64,000 nt of DNA from Lepas anatifera (GCA_034440635.1 JAOTON010001599.1:1-64000); one strand, 5' to 3'; shown: positions 46,391 to 58,031, numbered from the stretch's first letter. The notes: generated by a model not told the origin, from the letters alone. Translations and numbers: made by a program.

Positions 46391-46754
46391 ACTGACTCGG
46401 TGGGACGGGGAGTCAAGTGGCATGGGAGGGATCATAGCTGGCTAGATTACCGGTTGCTTACGACATGAGGAAATTATTTTCAGGAAACGGTATTGTTCCG
46501 TGGCTGGTATGTGTCATTGTTATCATATGCTTTCCGTTTCTTTTTCTTCAATTTATTCACATAATCTCTAACTAGATGAGGTCTGTCATGATTATAGGTC
46601 AAAATATATTAACTTTACAATTGACTAATAAGAACGGATCGGGGAAACAGATACAGGTTTTGGGGAAAACCATCACCACCTTCCTACCACGTGCAGCATT
46701 TCAGTGTGCCCTGGAATGCATCTCGACGCACAGCGTCACACCCACACTTGAGGT

Positions 46755-47031
46755 CAGGGGCGTAGCCAAGAAGGGGCGGCAGGGACAGCCGCCCTCCCCT
46801 GAGGGCCTGAAGGGCCCCCTCAGGACACGAGCCGTGCGAAGCGCGGCTCGACCGCACTATGCTCTGTGGCCAAAATTGACATTTTATACCAGATAGGGCC
46901 CTCTTAAGCCCTCTTCAGCACTCTATTCTGATACAAGCAGTGACCTTTTTACCCATCAGGGCCCTTTTGGCGCTGTCGCAGGGGCTCTTTCGGGGCACCG
47001 CCCCCTGAGCGAAATCCTGGCTACGCCTCTG
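46755..47031. mobile_element. hAT-type MITE (277 bp)
   Basis: A perfect 8-bp target duplication CTTGAGGT lies on both sides (46747-46754 and 47032-47039). The terminal inverted repeats are CAGGGGCGTAGCCAAGA and, inverted, CAGAGGCGTAGCCAGGA (15 of 17). An 8-bp duplication with CAG-starting ends of this type is diagnostic of the hAT superfamily. The interior has a strong hairpin (CCTGAGGGCC / GGCCCCCTCAGG, about 46799-46824). No transposase. Confidence 0.88.
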
Positions 47032-47039
47032 CTTGAGGT

Positions 47040-47995
47040 GGTAGTGCACTATACGAGCCTGACATCGGTCAGTCGACGTTTTCCGGGCAAATTTCGTTTG
47101 TCCTGTCTCTTGACCGGTCTTAAGTGGTGGGCTGGTCCTTTTTCGTGACCATGCTCTGCAGTCACAACCATATCCCGCAAATCTAATGCTTCGTTGGTGG
47201 CTAGCACACTACGCATGGTAAGCAGCGCCTTCGGATATCATAGAAAGCTCCAAACGCCGTCCATGTGTCAACATTTGTTTGGGTGATAACTCTAACCAAA
47301 AACTTTTGGACTCAATGACCTTGGGTTTCATTGCAAGTTCCTTATATTGATACGCTGCATAGGATTAATGAAATGACTAAAGCATTTATGACCTGTTCCA
47401 GCATCAACTGCCCAACATGAATGGAGCCCATTAGTATACCAGTGAACTTTGTAACCAGATGTTCAATATTGGCGTTGTATGTCAGATACCTGTCATATGT
47501 ATGCCCTTGCCCAGTTTGCAAAAACAACAGCGTTGGCTATTCAGATAGGTATCTTCGAATGACCGTAGTTCCAAAAGCCATTAGTCGGCTTTGAATGCAT
47601 TCAAGTGCAGAGAATTCTGATAAACTCAGTCGATGAGAACGTTGACGATGTCCACGATATTAGTTATTATGCTATATATCGAGCTGTGCAATTTCTTGTT
47701 TGTTCGTGAGGTCCGGGCTGCAGAGTGGTTCCGTTTGTAGCCCTCTTGAGTCTGGATTTTCTGGCCTCCATTGTCCTTCATTTTAGCTCACTGCCCTGCA
47801 CATTCGGTCTTATTGCACTTTGTTTTCGGAAATCCACAGTTGGAAAACATGATGTTACCGTTAGCACAAGTACGTCAAAATACAAGTACGGTAAGCTTAA
47901 CAGCGATCAATTATATGCAACAGTTTTGCTTTGTAGTATACATACAAAGTATGACCAATAAGGTGGAGCATGCACGAAATGACATAAGTGGAGGT
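47040..47995. other. No gene seen
   Basis: Mixed composition, no supported feature. Confidence 0.4.
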
Positions 47996-47997
47996 GT

Positions 47998-48852
47998 TTA
48001 ACATGCGCATTGACGGGGTCTGAGCCACCTTCGGATTGACGAGGGCGGTACCCGCCCCCTAAGATCTCGAGAACCACGGTAGGTAGCAAAAAAACGGTAA
48101 ACGGCGTTGGGTAGCCCATCCGCTTCTCCATCGAAAATATTTGAACCATTTTTTGTCAGGTCACATTTAAGGTCACCAGAGGTCAAAAACATGACGTCAC
48201 ATGCCGTCATAGGGATAACATGTAAATGAAGTTTTTTCGGCCATTACATCTGAACAAGTAAAGATAGAGAGCAAAACGACTTGAACTCTATGAATCCTCG
48301 CAGCAAGCCGAATCGAATGATATATCATTTGACCTTGCTAGGTCAAATCAAATATTTGACCTGACCTGAGGTCAGGTCAGGGTCAAATTATATAAATGCA
48401 TATCATTAGAACCGCAAAGCCAAGGCGAGTCTAATGAAGCTAAAAAGAACGCTCTATCACCATCTCTTACTGAGTTATTGAGTAAAAACCATATTTTCCA
48501 TGTATTACCAATGGAGAGGTCATGCTTCGTACCTGACCTTAGGTCATCGATATAAAAAATACCGGAACATGTTTTAGAGAACTCGGTGAGCCCATTATGT
48601 GATATGAGTTTCAATTGGATAAGTTCACCCTGCTCCGACTTATGCTATCTTAAACTTTTTTTGAGGTCGGGTCACTTGACCTGTACTGGTGACCTGACCT
48701 GAGATGACCTATCCTTAAAATTTTTACAGAAGTTGCAAAAATAATGAGGAAAAGGTACATCAAGTACGGCGGCGCTGCGCGCCACCGTTTTTCTGCTGTC
48801 TCCGAAAAACCCGAGGGGGGCGGGTACCCGCCCCCGTCAATGCGCGTGTTAA
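47998..48852 (+). mobile_element. TTAA family 3 element (855 bp)
   Basis: TTAA at 47998-48001 and 48849-48852. The ends TTAACATGCGCATTGACGGGG and, inverted, TTAACACGCGCATTGACGGGG are nearly identical, and GGGCGGGTACCCGCCC-type palindromes lie near each end. The interior at 48490-48630 carries the shared core with GAGGTCATGCTTCGTACCTG. Non-coding. Confidence 0.85.
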
Positions 48853-48887
48853 GTTTACGTAGAATGTTGGAACTTCTTCATTATAAG

Positions 48888-49030
48888 AAACGTAAAGGGA
48901 TCGGAGCTTTCGACTATATTTTACAAGCCTCCGTTCGCTGTCTAACCGTATTTTTCAACCGATTAGAACTCAACGCTGGCGAAGGCTTGTAAAATATAGC
49001 CGAAAGATATGATTCCTTCGCGTTAGTTCT
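48888..49030. repeat. Foldback (hairpin) element
   Basis: GGAGCTTTCGACTATATTTT continuing ACAAGCCTCCG (48904-48934) is inverted at 48977-49011 (CGAAGGCTTGTAAAATATAG then CCGAAAGAT). Outer sequences (CGTAAAGGGAT / ATTCCTTCGCG) extend the similarity. The loop is about 45 bases. It could be a tiny foldback transposon or a small-RNA hairpin precursor. Confidence 0.7.
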
Positions 49031-49039
49031 AGTGGAGAA

Positions 49040-49690
49040 GTCCTAACACTGTGTAAAGGTGGAGCACAGTAAGATGGGGTCCTCATTAAGCAATGTACAG
49101 TACATCCAGGCGTCCTTGCCCTGAGTGCGAGACAGCCGGCAGGTAAGGTAAACACGGCTCCTCCGGCCGCCATAAACTCGGGACGGTCTGCTGTCGGTAC
49201 CACCAATCACCGAATGTCTCCAAATTGGAAGGCAGCGTCCGTGTCCTTGTGAGTGTTGTAAAGCCGAGGGACGTGGCCATCCTGTCCAGTCAGGTCCGGG
49301 CACCGCGGAAACTCCTCCAGGTCATCAGACTGGACTGTCCAGAACACAGACACTTGTGAATTTCGAGAAAAGTGAGCCTGGAGGTATGCTATCGATGCTT
49401 CTGGTTCTGTTCTTAACAAGGAAGTTTGTAGTTGTCTGAGTTTAAGGTCCAATTTTTTTTTAATTTGTCGGTTTATCAGTGCATTTTACGCAATGTTTTT
49501 GCTGAGGACCAAGGGAACGACGAGACCTCTCTTTAGAGCTCACAGGGTAAATGTAAAATAATTTCTTTTATTTTCTTATTAGACAGATAAACTTTCTTTT
49601 AGTATTTTAGGCCTAGTTAAGAGGGTATGAAGACCGTCAGCCAAGGTCAAAGTAGCTTTTTTCCAACGAGGAGCAGGTATTCGGTTGCTT
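49040..49690. other. No gene seen
   Basis: Short frames only, on both strands (for example 49043-49303 minus); no recognisable domain. Confidence 0.35.
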
Positions 49691-49695
49691 CAGCC

Positions 49696-50330
49696 TTAGC
49701 ACGCGTAATGGAGGAGGCCCTGGAGCCCCCTCTCCCGATTATATTTCAGGGATAACCGGAGAACCGTTCGCTGCCGAAAAAAGTTACTTACTGTCATTTG
49801 AGGTAACTAATGAAAGCATTGATCGGTGATAAAATTTTGGAAATTGGTCCATAATTTTTGTTGGACCCATAGGCTTTCAAAGTCAGACCTATATTTTCAG
49901 ATCGCCACAATCGCGAGGTCACACCAATTCACCTTCAACGCCCAACGATTGGTGACATCATTACGCCATATAATCCGGAAGATATGTCAAGGATACCTCG
50001 CATAAAGGTCATGATCAAGACAAAGGTCACTGGCCAAGGGCGGAGGCTATAGTGCTTGTTATAGTACACATAAAGGAGAATAGATCAGATTGTGACGTCA
50101 TAGGTCAATGACCTTGACCCTAAGATTTCAGATAACATTGAATGATACATTTGTTTATTATTGCACTCCGATTTAATTAATAAGCGTCTTTTCCTGCACA
50201 TTTGAGGCATTTCCCAATAGGTCCCAGCCCCGTTCAGGTTTGGCCTTTAGAACCTTATCTGACCTTGAAAATATTTACCTTGGTTAATAAAGATGGTCAT
50301 AATGTAGAGAGAAATGACCCTTAAAACCCC
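49696..50330 (+). mobile_element. TTAA family 2 element, old diverged copy
   Basis: It starts TTAGCACGCGTAATGGAGG, then keeps the family order: GATAACCGGAGAACCG, TAGGCTTTCAAAGTCAGACC, ATCGCCACAATCGCGAGGTC, ATGTCAAGG, AATGACCTTGACCC, and GGTCATAATGTAGAGA. Many substitutions and deletions have occurred and most of the AGGTCA block is lost. The right terminus is missing. Confidence 0.7.
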
Positions 50331-50546
50331 TTAAAACCCTGAGGACCAAAACTGACCCCCAGTACGTTACAAAATACGCCTGGGAATTGATGCTGCCCCC
50401 ACTCAAATTAAAAGAAGACGGCCTAAGACCTATTATCTGCCCTGATAATTACTTCCTGGTCCTAGTTTGTGTCTGGCTATGGAAATTACACCGTGTCAGA
50501 GCAACAGACAAAACAAAACCGATTAATTTTTCCAGCGTGGGACTTT

Positions 50547-51583
50547 TTATCCCGCGCCCCCACCGGGGGTCCGGCGCCACCTTCGCCCCACCGGGGAGGG
50601 CCATCGATGGCCCCCCTCTAACTCCGAAAATATGGGCGTTAGCGCAAATCTGCAAAGTGCAATAGAAAGCTCGCGTGAATTCAGTAAGAAATTACTTCGC
50701 ATGTTTTAGTGCTCAGGTCAATGGTTTGACCTCCAGAGATCAAATTAGGTCAAGATCGGCTATTTTCACTCAAATATGCAATGATTAAGCAAACTGGGCA
50801 TAACTATTATGTCATTAGAGCTATTGAGGCCTGGTAAAGTACATTCGATAGCAAATTGCCAGTACTTTTTCCGCTATGTGGAACGTAAAGACCTCCCGCC
50901 AGTGGTTTGACCGCCAGAGGTCACCTCGTGACCTAATATGACCTGAGGTCACGAAAGGTCAAAAAGTGACCTTGCCGTATATCAAATGAAAGCCAGTGAC
51001 AAGACAAACACGATGGTGTTTGTTTCACCGCTCTAGCTCAATTAGGTCAAAAGTTGTTGTCAAAATACTGTTTGTGACCTCTGGTGACCTTGGATGACCT
51101 TGGAAAAGTCAAAGGGCAAATATGACCCTGGGATCCGTGAAAGGGTGTCCAAAAACGCTGTTCTGAGCAGTCTGAGTATTTGCAATCATTTTTGTGGCTT
51201 TTATATCATGAAATAGCTTTTCCCCATGCTTTTCCAATGGGAGAGGTCGCCTCGTGACCTGACCTCAGGGCACGAAATCGAAAAATCCCGGATATACACC
51301 TTGTAGACCCTGGAGGGGTCATGAAGTGTAGGAAGTTTCAAATCGATCGACTTTGAAATGTGGCTCTTACAGAGCTCTAAAGGTGAAGTGAGGTGACCTT
51401 GGTTGACCTCGTCTGGTGACCTGACCTTGGGTGACCCGGGGTAAAAATTTCAGGGATGATGGGAAAATGATGCAGGAGAGGTAGAGCCCTCAACCGCGGT
51501 GCTGCGCCTCGTCGTTTTTCTGCTATCCCGGAAAAACCTTAGGGGGGCCATCGATGGCCCTCCCCGGTGGGGGCGAGGGTTAT
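50547..51583 (+). mobile_element. TTAA family 1 element, complete copy (~1037 bp)
   Basis: It is bounded by TTAT at both ends on the same strand (50547-50550 and 51580-51583), so the tetranucleotide is a target duplication rather than part of the inverted repeat. The ends are CCCGCGCCCCCACCGGGGG and, inverted, CCCTCGCCCCCACCGGGG, each followed by GGGCCATCGATGGCCC. The body is the reverse complement of 5532-6563, with the core at 51228-51365. TTA(A/T) targets with CCC ends fit piggyBac-like MITEs. Confidence 0.85.
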
Positions 51584-52865
51584 AGGGCGTGCTAGATCGC
51601 AAGTAGACTGGAGGCCTTGCAGGCGGTGGGGAGAGTGCCCATTATGTGCCCCTTAAACTATAATGACTGCCACAGCAGTCGTTGTAGGAAATGCAGTCCA
51701 TGTTTTGACGGGCGATAATGGCGCGCCACAGACGTTTGCACCAATGATTGATATAAGAGATTGTTTCTAGTCAACTACTTTTACTCAACAAAAAATCCTT
51801 TCGAATACATCTATTTCGCATTCAACAGGTTATCGAATGGCCAGCAAAGTCCGGAATAGAATAATTACCTCCTTGATTCACAAAATTTATATCGCACTTT
51901 TTAGTGCCACTCAGATCAACCTTACAATTAAGTGATATGCAAATAGGTCAATGGGGTTTTGACCTCAAAAACAAAACTTCAAAACTAGTCTTTCCCTACC
52001 AACGGTTCACCGAAGGCAAACTGTGAATCCTTAAGGAAATGGTGCGTGGATCTCTCTCTCTCTCTCTCCCACTCCAACTGCAAGGATGTCCAGTGACTTA
52101 CTTAGAAATGCAAAAGGACTGCCGTAAGTCTCAGCAATGCTGCAGTCTCTCAGTAAGCGTGCCCTGAATGTGTACAATGCAGCTGCCGTCCTCAGCATGC
52201 TACTCAGAGGAACTGTGGCATGGGCTCTTAAGTCACGATGACCGGTTAACATTTGGAAAATGCCATAAAGTCCTCTGCACAGAATGGGGCTAAGCAGAGA
52301 AGTTACGTGACATGGATAACTGATACTACAGCAACGGTTTCTGGTATTTCTATGAATTGGAGAGAGAGCAGTGACCTCAATCTCCGATAAACGCAAAAGT
52401 AGATACACTGAAGTCGTCTACCTTGATTAAAGAGATGACGAGTTGTTTACAGGGAATCGTTTTTAGATTTGGAGAGTCATTTTTCATTTCAGGAAACAGT
52501 TGCAGTGCTATAAAAACTAAACTGATCTTGGCGTGAAGTAATGCTTTATTTTGACATAAGAGTATTGCTTTGCTTCCGTTCATAAGGACCAACTTTTTCG
52601 ATACATTTAGACACCATCGACAGTAGCTTTGGTGCACAACGGTACCGTGCGGGGATGGACGCCCACGCGTGTCTGCGGATAGGGACTGCTTATTTCAATA
52701 AATCATTGCAGTGGTCTACTTGAATTAAGTCATTTAATTACAAAAGTGAAAAGGCAGCTTCTTTCTTAGAATCAAAGCGCAATGAATTTTTCTGTATGGA
52801 ATTTAAACAATGTGGAGCATATGAGCAGACCAACTCATTGTGATCACGTGAATTTTAAACCAGGC

Positions 52866-52866
<1 letters not shown>
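51584..52866. other. No gene seen; short (TC)n at 52052-52070
   Basis: Mixed to AT-rich DNA. No supported feature apart from the TC run. Confidence 0.4.

Positions 52867-52958
<92 letters not shown>
52867..52958. repeat. (TA)n microsatellite, ~46 units
   Basis: The longest TA run in the window, uninterrupted. Confidence 0.98.
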
Positions 52959-52960
<2 letters not shown>

Positions 52961-52961
52961 C

Positions 52962-53125
52962 CTGCCAGCACCGAGGGCACCAAGAACAGTAGGTAACGAC
53001 TGTAGGGCACTAAGGACGTTAGGTAGCAACACTAGGGACACCACGGACGGCAGGAAGGGGCAGAAGAAGTGTCAAGGATGGTATGGAGAGGCTAAAGGAG
53101 GTACTGAGGACGGAAGGGGGCGACG
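52962..53125. repeat. Degenerate ~32-bp tandem repeat
   Basis: GGGCACCAAGAACAGTAGGT / GGGCACTAAGGACGTTAGGT / GGACACCACGGACGGCAGG recur with 30-36 bp spacing, decaying to the right. Confidence 0.6.
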
Positions 53126-53919
53126 ATGGACTGACGGTGTCATTTTCTGTCGTAATGCAACGTACCGTCCGAGTTTTTTCTAACTCGGACTGGCTTATTT
53201 TCCAAGTTTCCTAAAAAAGTCTGTCAATTTTTTTCCAAAACATGGCTATCGATCCAATTTCACTCCAGATCCGTAGTATAGGACTACATTGACAAAAAAT
53301 AATGATCAAAATATCTACCTAGACCCAAAACTACCCCCAATTCCTTGGAAATATATTTCCTTCTCTGGCTGGCTATCAATTCTGCGCCTAATTTTACAAC
53401 TGACCCCGGGTGTCTCTCCTCCACCTTTGTCCTCCTCTGTTTGTTCGATCGTGCCGGAGTCCAAAATGACAGCCCCTTCTGTTGTCCTGGACTTTACCTC
53501 TCTCCCATGGACCAACCCTTTGTCCAAATGAAGAGTCAGCGACTTTCGTTGGGTTTAAACAGGACGGCACATTTTCAGAACACCTGTGCGCTTCACCACC
53601 TCGGCGCGGCTATCTCAACATTCTATCATAACACGTGTCCGATACTCATCGAGCTCTGTCGCCCTGTTGTTCTTGCTACCCTTGAACTTGTCACACTCTG
53701 AGCCCGTTAACAAAACCTGGTCCAGCCTCTGTGATACATGGTGACAGTGAAAACGGATCGATGTGGACCATCTTGACATTAATTTGTCGGTTGTCAGGTG
53801 AGAGCCAGTTTTTCGCCTCGATGCTATCGCCTGTCCGATTTATCCCCATTCAGAGGCTGTACGGCCCGTGAGCGGCCACACGTGTCCATCTGCCACTGTC
53901 GGCGTGCATCGGACCACAC

Positions 53920-54150
53920 GGGACCGGTCAGTACCGGACCACACTGGACCACACTGGACCACACTGGACCGGTCAGTACCGGACCACACTGGACCACACT
54001 AGACCACACGAGACCAGTCAGTATCGGACCACACTGGACCAGTCAGAACCGGACCACACTGGACCACACTGGACCACACCGGACCAGTCAGTACCGGACC
54101 ACACTGGACCACACTGGACCACACTGGACCGGTCGGTGCTGGACCGCACT
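53920..54150. repeat. 10-bp minisatellite with 15-bp variant
   Basis: GGACCACACT is repeated, broken by GGACCGGTCAGTACC or GGACCAGTCAGNACC. A 132-codon open frame through it is an artefact. Confidence 0.93.
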
Positions 54151-54289
54151 TGTCCATTTGCAGCTATCTGGTAATTGTGAGAATTGTTTTTTCTAACATT
54201 ACTAGACGTCTGCGGTCATTTTTTTGTAAAGTTTTCTGAGGCATACGATGTTGAAATGCTCTCCAGTTTTTAAAGTCAGCCATTGCCGA

Positions 54290-54620
54290 GCACTCCGTGT
54301 TTGCGGTTTTTGCGGCGCGGCCCTGTGCGATGGTCATTATCTCACGCCGGAGTCTGTGGATGGTGGCGGCGGTGGGGCCTCCAGTCTCGGCCCGGGCTCG
54401 AAAATCAGCGGCGAGCCCACAAAAAGCTGGAGCGGCCAGGCGGGAAGGTCACTGCTCGCCCGGTATAATCCCCGGGGAAGTGCGCCTGCCCACGCACCGG
54501 CCGCCGCCGGTCGGGCAGCGGCGCTGACCGCACGCCGGCCGGCGGTGGCCCTCTCCAAGTGGCGGCCGTCAAACCTGGCGCTGGTCTGCGGCCTGCGACC
54601 GCGGCTACAGTCAGCCTTCT
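54290..54620. other. GC/CpG-rich block
   Basis: Open on both strands because of composition (GGCCGCCGCCGGTCGGGCAG). Function unknown. Confidence 0.25.
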
Positions 54621-54695
54621 GACATTGATTCTGCGGATTCTCGCACTGACACCAAATATCGATTTGTTGTTAATACAGAATCTGTATATTTCTCG

Positions 54696-54980
54696 TTAAG
54701 CGTTCGTTTCAGGCTGAGGAGGCAGTCGCGGTTGGTGGTATCTCGGTATCACGTCTCCCCGCTGCACAGACCGCAGACACCGCAGCTGGGCAGGTTCTCT
54801 GGTGAGGAAGTTGTGACCAGGCGCGGGACACAGCACGCCCACCCCGATAAAGCCGTCCCGCAGCAGGTGATCCCAGTGCCCATGTACGCTCTGGAGCGCT
54901 GACAGTCCTCCCGAGAGGTCCGTGACGTATGTACACCTGCAGATCCGGCCCCTTCTCGGTACAGCCGACGATCTTGATCC
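54696..54980 (-). other. ATG-less open frame, possible exon
   Basis: A minus-strand frame of 94 codons runs between TAA upstream and TAA at 54696-54698, with no start codon, so it could only be an internal or terminal exon. The residues read like a protein (SVHGHWDHLLRDGFIGVGVL) and codons are G/C-ending. CTGCAG near 54936-54941 (plus coordinates) could be an acceptor. Other frames here are open too, and I do not recognise a family. Low confidence. Confidence 0.18.
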
Positions 54981-55209
54981 TTACTCGAAACACTACATGT
55001 GAGGGACAACTGCAAGCGGACTGTGACGCGGGCCTTCTACTTCGAGGAGATGCTGGTGTAGGTACCCCGGAGTTAGCTGTTTCACCACGGCGCCGTGTCG
55101 GTAAGGGGTGAGACCTTCCGACGCCCGGCGTAACATCGTCCTATCTCCCCGGCTATCACGCGCGTCTCCATATGAGCAGCTGAGCTGGTCCTGCGCAGAT
55201 ACTGACCTG

Positions 55210-55685
55210 TCTGTGGTGTGGGTTGGTCAGACGGTGCCCCCTCCGGCTCGGGGGTTCTGTCTGTGGTGTGGTTGGTCAGACGGTGCCCCCTCCGACTCTG
55301 GTGTTCTGTCTGTGGTGTGGTTGGTCAGACGGTGCCCCCTCCGGCTCTGGTGTTCTGTCTGTGGTGTGGTTGGTCAGACGGTGCCCCCTCCGGCTCTGGT
55401 GTTCTGTCTGTGGTGTGGTTGGTCAGACGGTGCCCCCTCCGACTCTGGTGTTCTGTCTGTGGTGTGGTTGGTCAGACGGTGCCCCCTCCGGCTCTGGTGT
55501 TCTGTCTGTGGTGTGGTTGGTCAGACGGTGCCCCTCCGGCTCTGGGGTTCTGTCTGTGGTGCGGTTGGTCAGACGGTGCCCCCTCCGGCTCTGGGGTTCT
55601 GTCTGTGGTGCTGTTGGTCAGACGGTGCCCCTCCGGCTTTGGGGTTCTGTCTGTGGTGTAGTTGGTCAGACGGTACCCCGTGTGC
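55210..55685. repeat. 49-bp minisatellite, ~10 units
   Basis: The unit is GTGGTTGGTCAGACGGTGCC then CCCTCCGGCTCTGGTGTTCT and GTCTGTGGT. Variants (CGGCTCTGG / CGACTCTGG, GTGTTCT / GGGTTCT) alternate. The length is not a multiple of three, so frames rotate through the units; the ~200-codon open frames here are artefacts. Confidence 0.93.
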
Positions 55686-55699
55686 CCCGCCCTGACTCC

Positions 55700-58030
55700 C
55701 AACTGACCGCCGTACGCTGTGTCGTCGTATGCAGTGCGCTGGGGGACGGAGTGGGGTGCAGTCACCCCAGCAGCCGGCTACGGCTAACCACTGTGGTCGC
55801 TGCCAGGGTAGTGCACTGGGCGTTGTTGTGGACGTTATGGTAAGTGTGGTGGAAGTCCCCAGCAAGTTTATTTGGTTCTCGCTCACATCTCCGCAATGGA
55901 AGATAAACTGAAAAAAACGAACCGGAGTTACAATAAAAACACAGTGGAGTCAGCAATGCATGCAGGAAATACGGGGGATGAAACATTAATTCCCTGAATT
56001 TTTGTTCACTTGCTTGAGTAATATCAGTAACTCTCTCGAGATTTGCAAGCCCTTGTCAAAAATTGGATAAAAAAGCAAGCAGCTTGTGATAGATTAGTTT
56101 CCCGGAAAGTATGTCAGATCATTCAGGAACATGTTTGTGACCAAGCACTACCGCACCATTAGATCAGCATTCAAGAGGTATCAAAGACCTGTTACAAAGG
56201 CAAACGTTCTAAACTCCTTTGTTTGGGTGTTATTATCAGGTAAATATGCATCCTTTGCAAATATAAAACTCAAACAAGCATTGTAAATCACTCGAATTAA
56301 ACTGGCCACTTATATACAAATTATCCGGCGATCCAAGGTCGTTTCTTAATCCCTATGTCGGATGTAACGCCAGGTGTTGGTGAATTGGTGTTGCAATGAC
56401 TGCTTTGGCCGTTCGCCAGCTGTTGACATGCTTAAAGCTATTCAAAACAGCATGATAGGTAATTCAGACCCTGGAACGATAGCTAAATGAGCCAAATGAT
56501 TTTCATACTCCTTTCAAGATCCCTTACGGGAGATTTGGCGTTGCACCAAAGCCCAGACCAAGAAGTGTCCGTATCTATATTATAAATATCGGTAGAAAAT
56601 TTCCCATTTCAGCCGAACTCGGAGAGTTTAAAGCCTTGCGGAAATGAGTGACCCGCAACAGTGCATGTAGAACAGGAAGATTTTCTGGTTATTGGGTTCG
56701 GTCGTCTTTGTCAGTGAGGCTCTACAGTATCCCTTGAGTCGAAGGTTCACCGCCTCTGTTTTTCGCCGGTGGCGACGCACCTGGGTGGTGTAACGTGCAT
56801 CCTGTGGGCCAGCTTACAACCAATCACCTCTGCAAGTGCTCCAGGAACGCTATTTCGTGCACGGCGACGCCGACACTCCCCGCCCCACCACCACGCACCT
56901 TTGCAGCCAACACCTCGTCAGATTTACAGCTTGCAGTATTCAGATGAGCTGTTCCTGGACCCCGGCTCATTTCCAGCTCTGGCGTCGGTAACCGGGGGTA
57001 TACAGAGCTTTAAAGCGCTCACCTTTAAAAACATGTTGACCGGAATTGATCTCCACTTACAGTTAGGCGCTACAGCTCTTTCAAGGTTAATCTCATCACA
57101 AGAAAGATGCACCGCCCGCGCGGCATTGGATAGAGTCCTGCTCTTCCTGAGTGCAAAGGGCAAGGTAAACTGCGCCAGTGCCGTTCTCACAAACAGGGCA
57201 TATTTTCCATTGCGTGAACACTGAACGTGGCAGTCAGACATCCGGGGCCAAGGCATTGACACTGTCAGGCCTTGTGGAGAACATATCACTGCTCTTAACT
57301 AACAAGAGCATCAATCAAGACTTCCGTTTACCTGTGCTTGATAACGCGCACCAAATCACTCGCTAGTGCTGCTATGACAGGGGAGGTCCGTGTAGAGGTC
57401 ACAGAATTGTCTTTAGTGCCTCCCACTACACGTGTGCATGTAACGCGGTTAGTCTTCATATTTAAATAATATAATTGAAGTAAGCAGCCTGCAGCAGCCC
57501 TCAGAAGTTGGGTGGGGTGGGAACTAGTCTGACTTGCTAACCTGCACCCTACCACCGGCACTGGCGGCCACTGTCACTTTCCTTTCATGACGGCCGGTTC
57601 TTAGGCGCGGGACCTCAGAGATGATACTATCGCGCCGCGACTCATTCCGGACGCGGTAGCGGTGTCAGTGCAGCAGTGTCAGCTAACCTGCGTCCACTTC
57701 AGCGGCCGCTCACCTGTCCCGTTCAACTGCCGACGCCGGCATGACGGCACTTCGCGCGGCGGCGGCATTATTGCCGGTGATGTTCCACACGCGATGCTGC
57801 CGACTTCGCCGTGGTTTCTGTGGCTTTTCGTTTTTTTTCTTGGGTTTTCCTTTCGATCGTAATGAATAGTGGCAGGCAGTGGAAACGTTGGCAGCACTGC
57901 GTCGCATCATTGACTCTCTTCGTTGCTTGCTGGGGGGTTAGGGTTGATCCTGCCACTTTTTTATATAAGAGAAATATATAATAATCGCTAAATTTAGATA
58001 AAACGTAGAACACATTTGAGGAGCAGGATA
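55700..58030. other. No gene seen, 2.3 kb
   Basis: A 151-codon plus frame at 56769-57224 overlaps a 121-codon minus frame; neither has a domain I know. A GC-rich patch lies at 57600-57780. No repeat array. Confidence 0.35.

Positions 58031-58031
<1 letters not shown>

Noticed and set aside
55108..55843. Open frames of 147-206 codons with Cys/Trp-rich repeats
   Set aside because: They follow a 49-bp array in all three forward frames, so they are composition and period artefacts.
56769..57224. 151-codon open frame
   Set aside because: A minus-strand frame of 121 codons overlaps it; there is no domain, repeat-free conservation or splice evidence to choose either.
57945..57965. GGTTGATCCTGCCA, identical to the conserved start of 18S rRNA
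   Set aside because: Only 14 bases match, and the sequence does not continue as 18S on either side.
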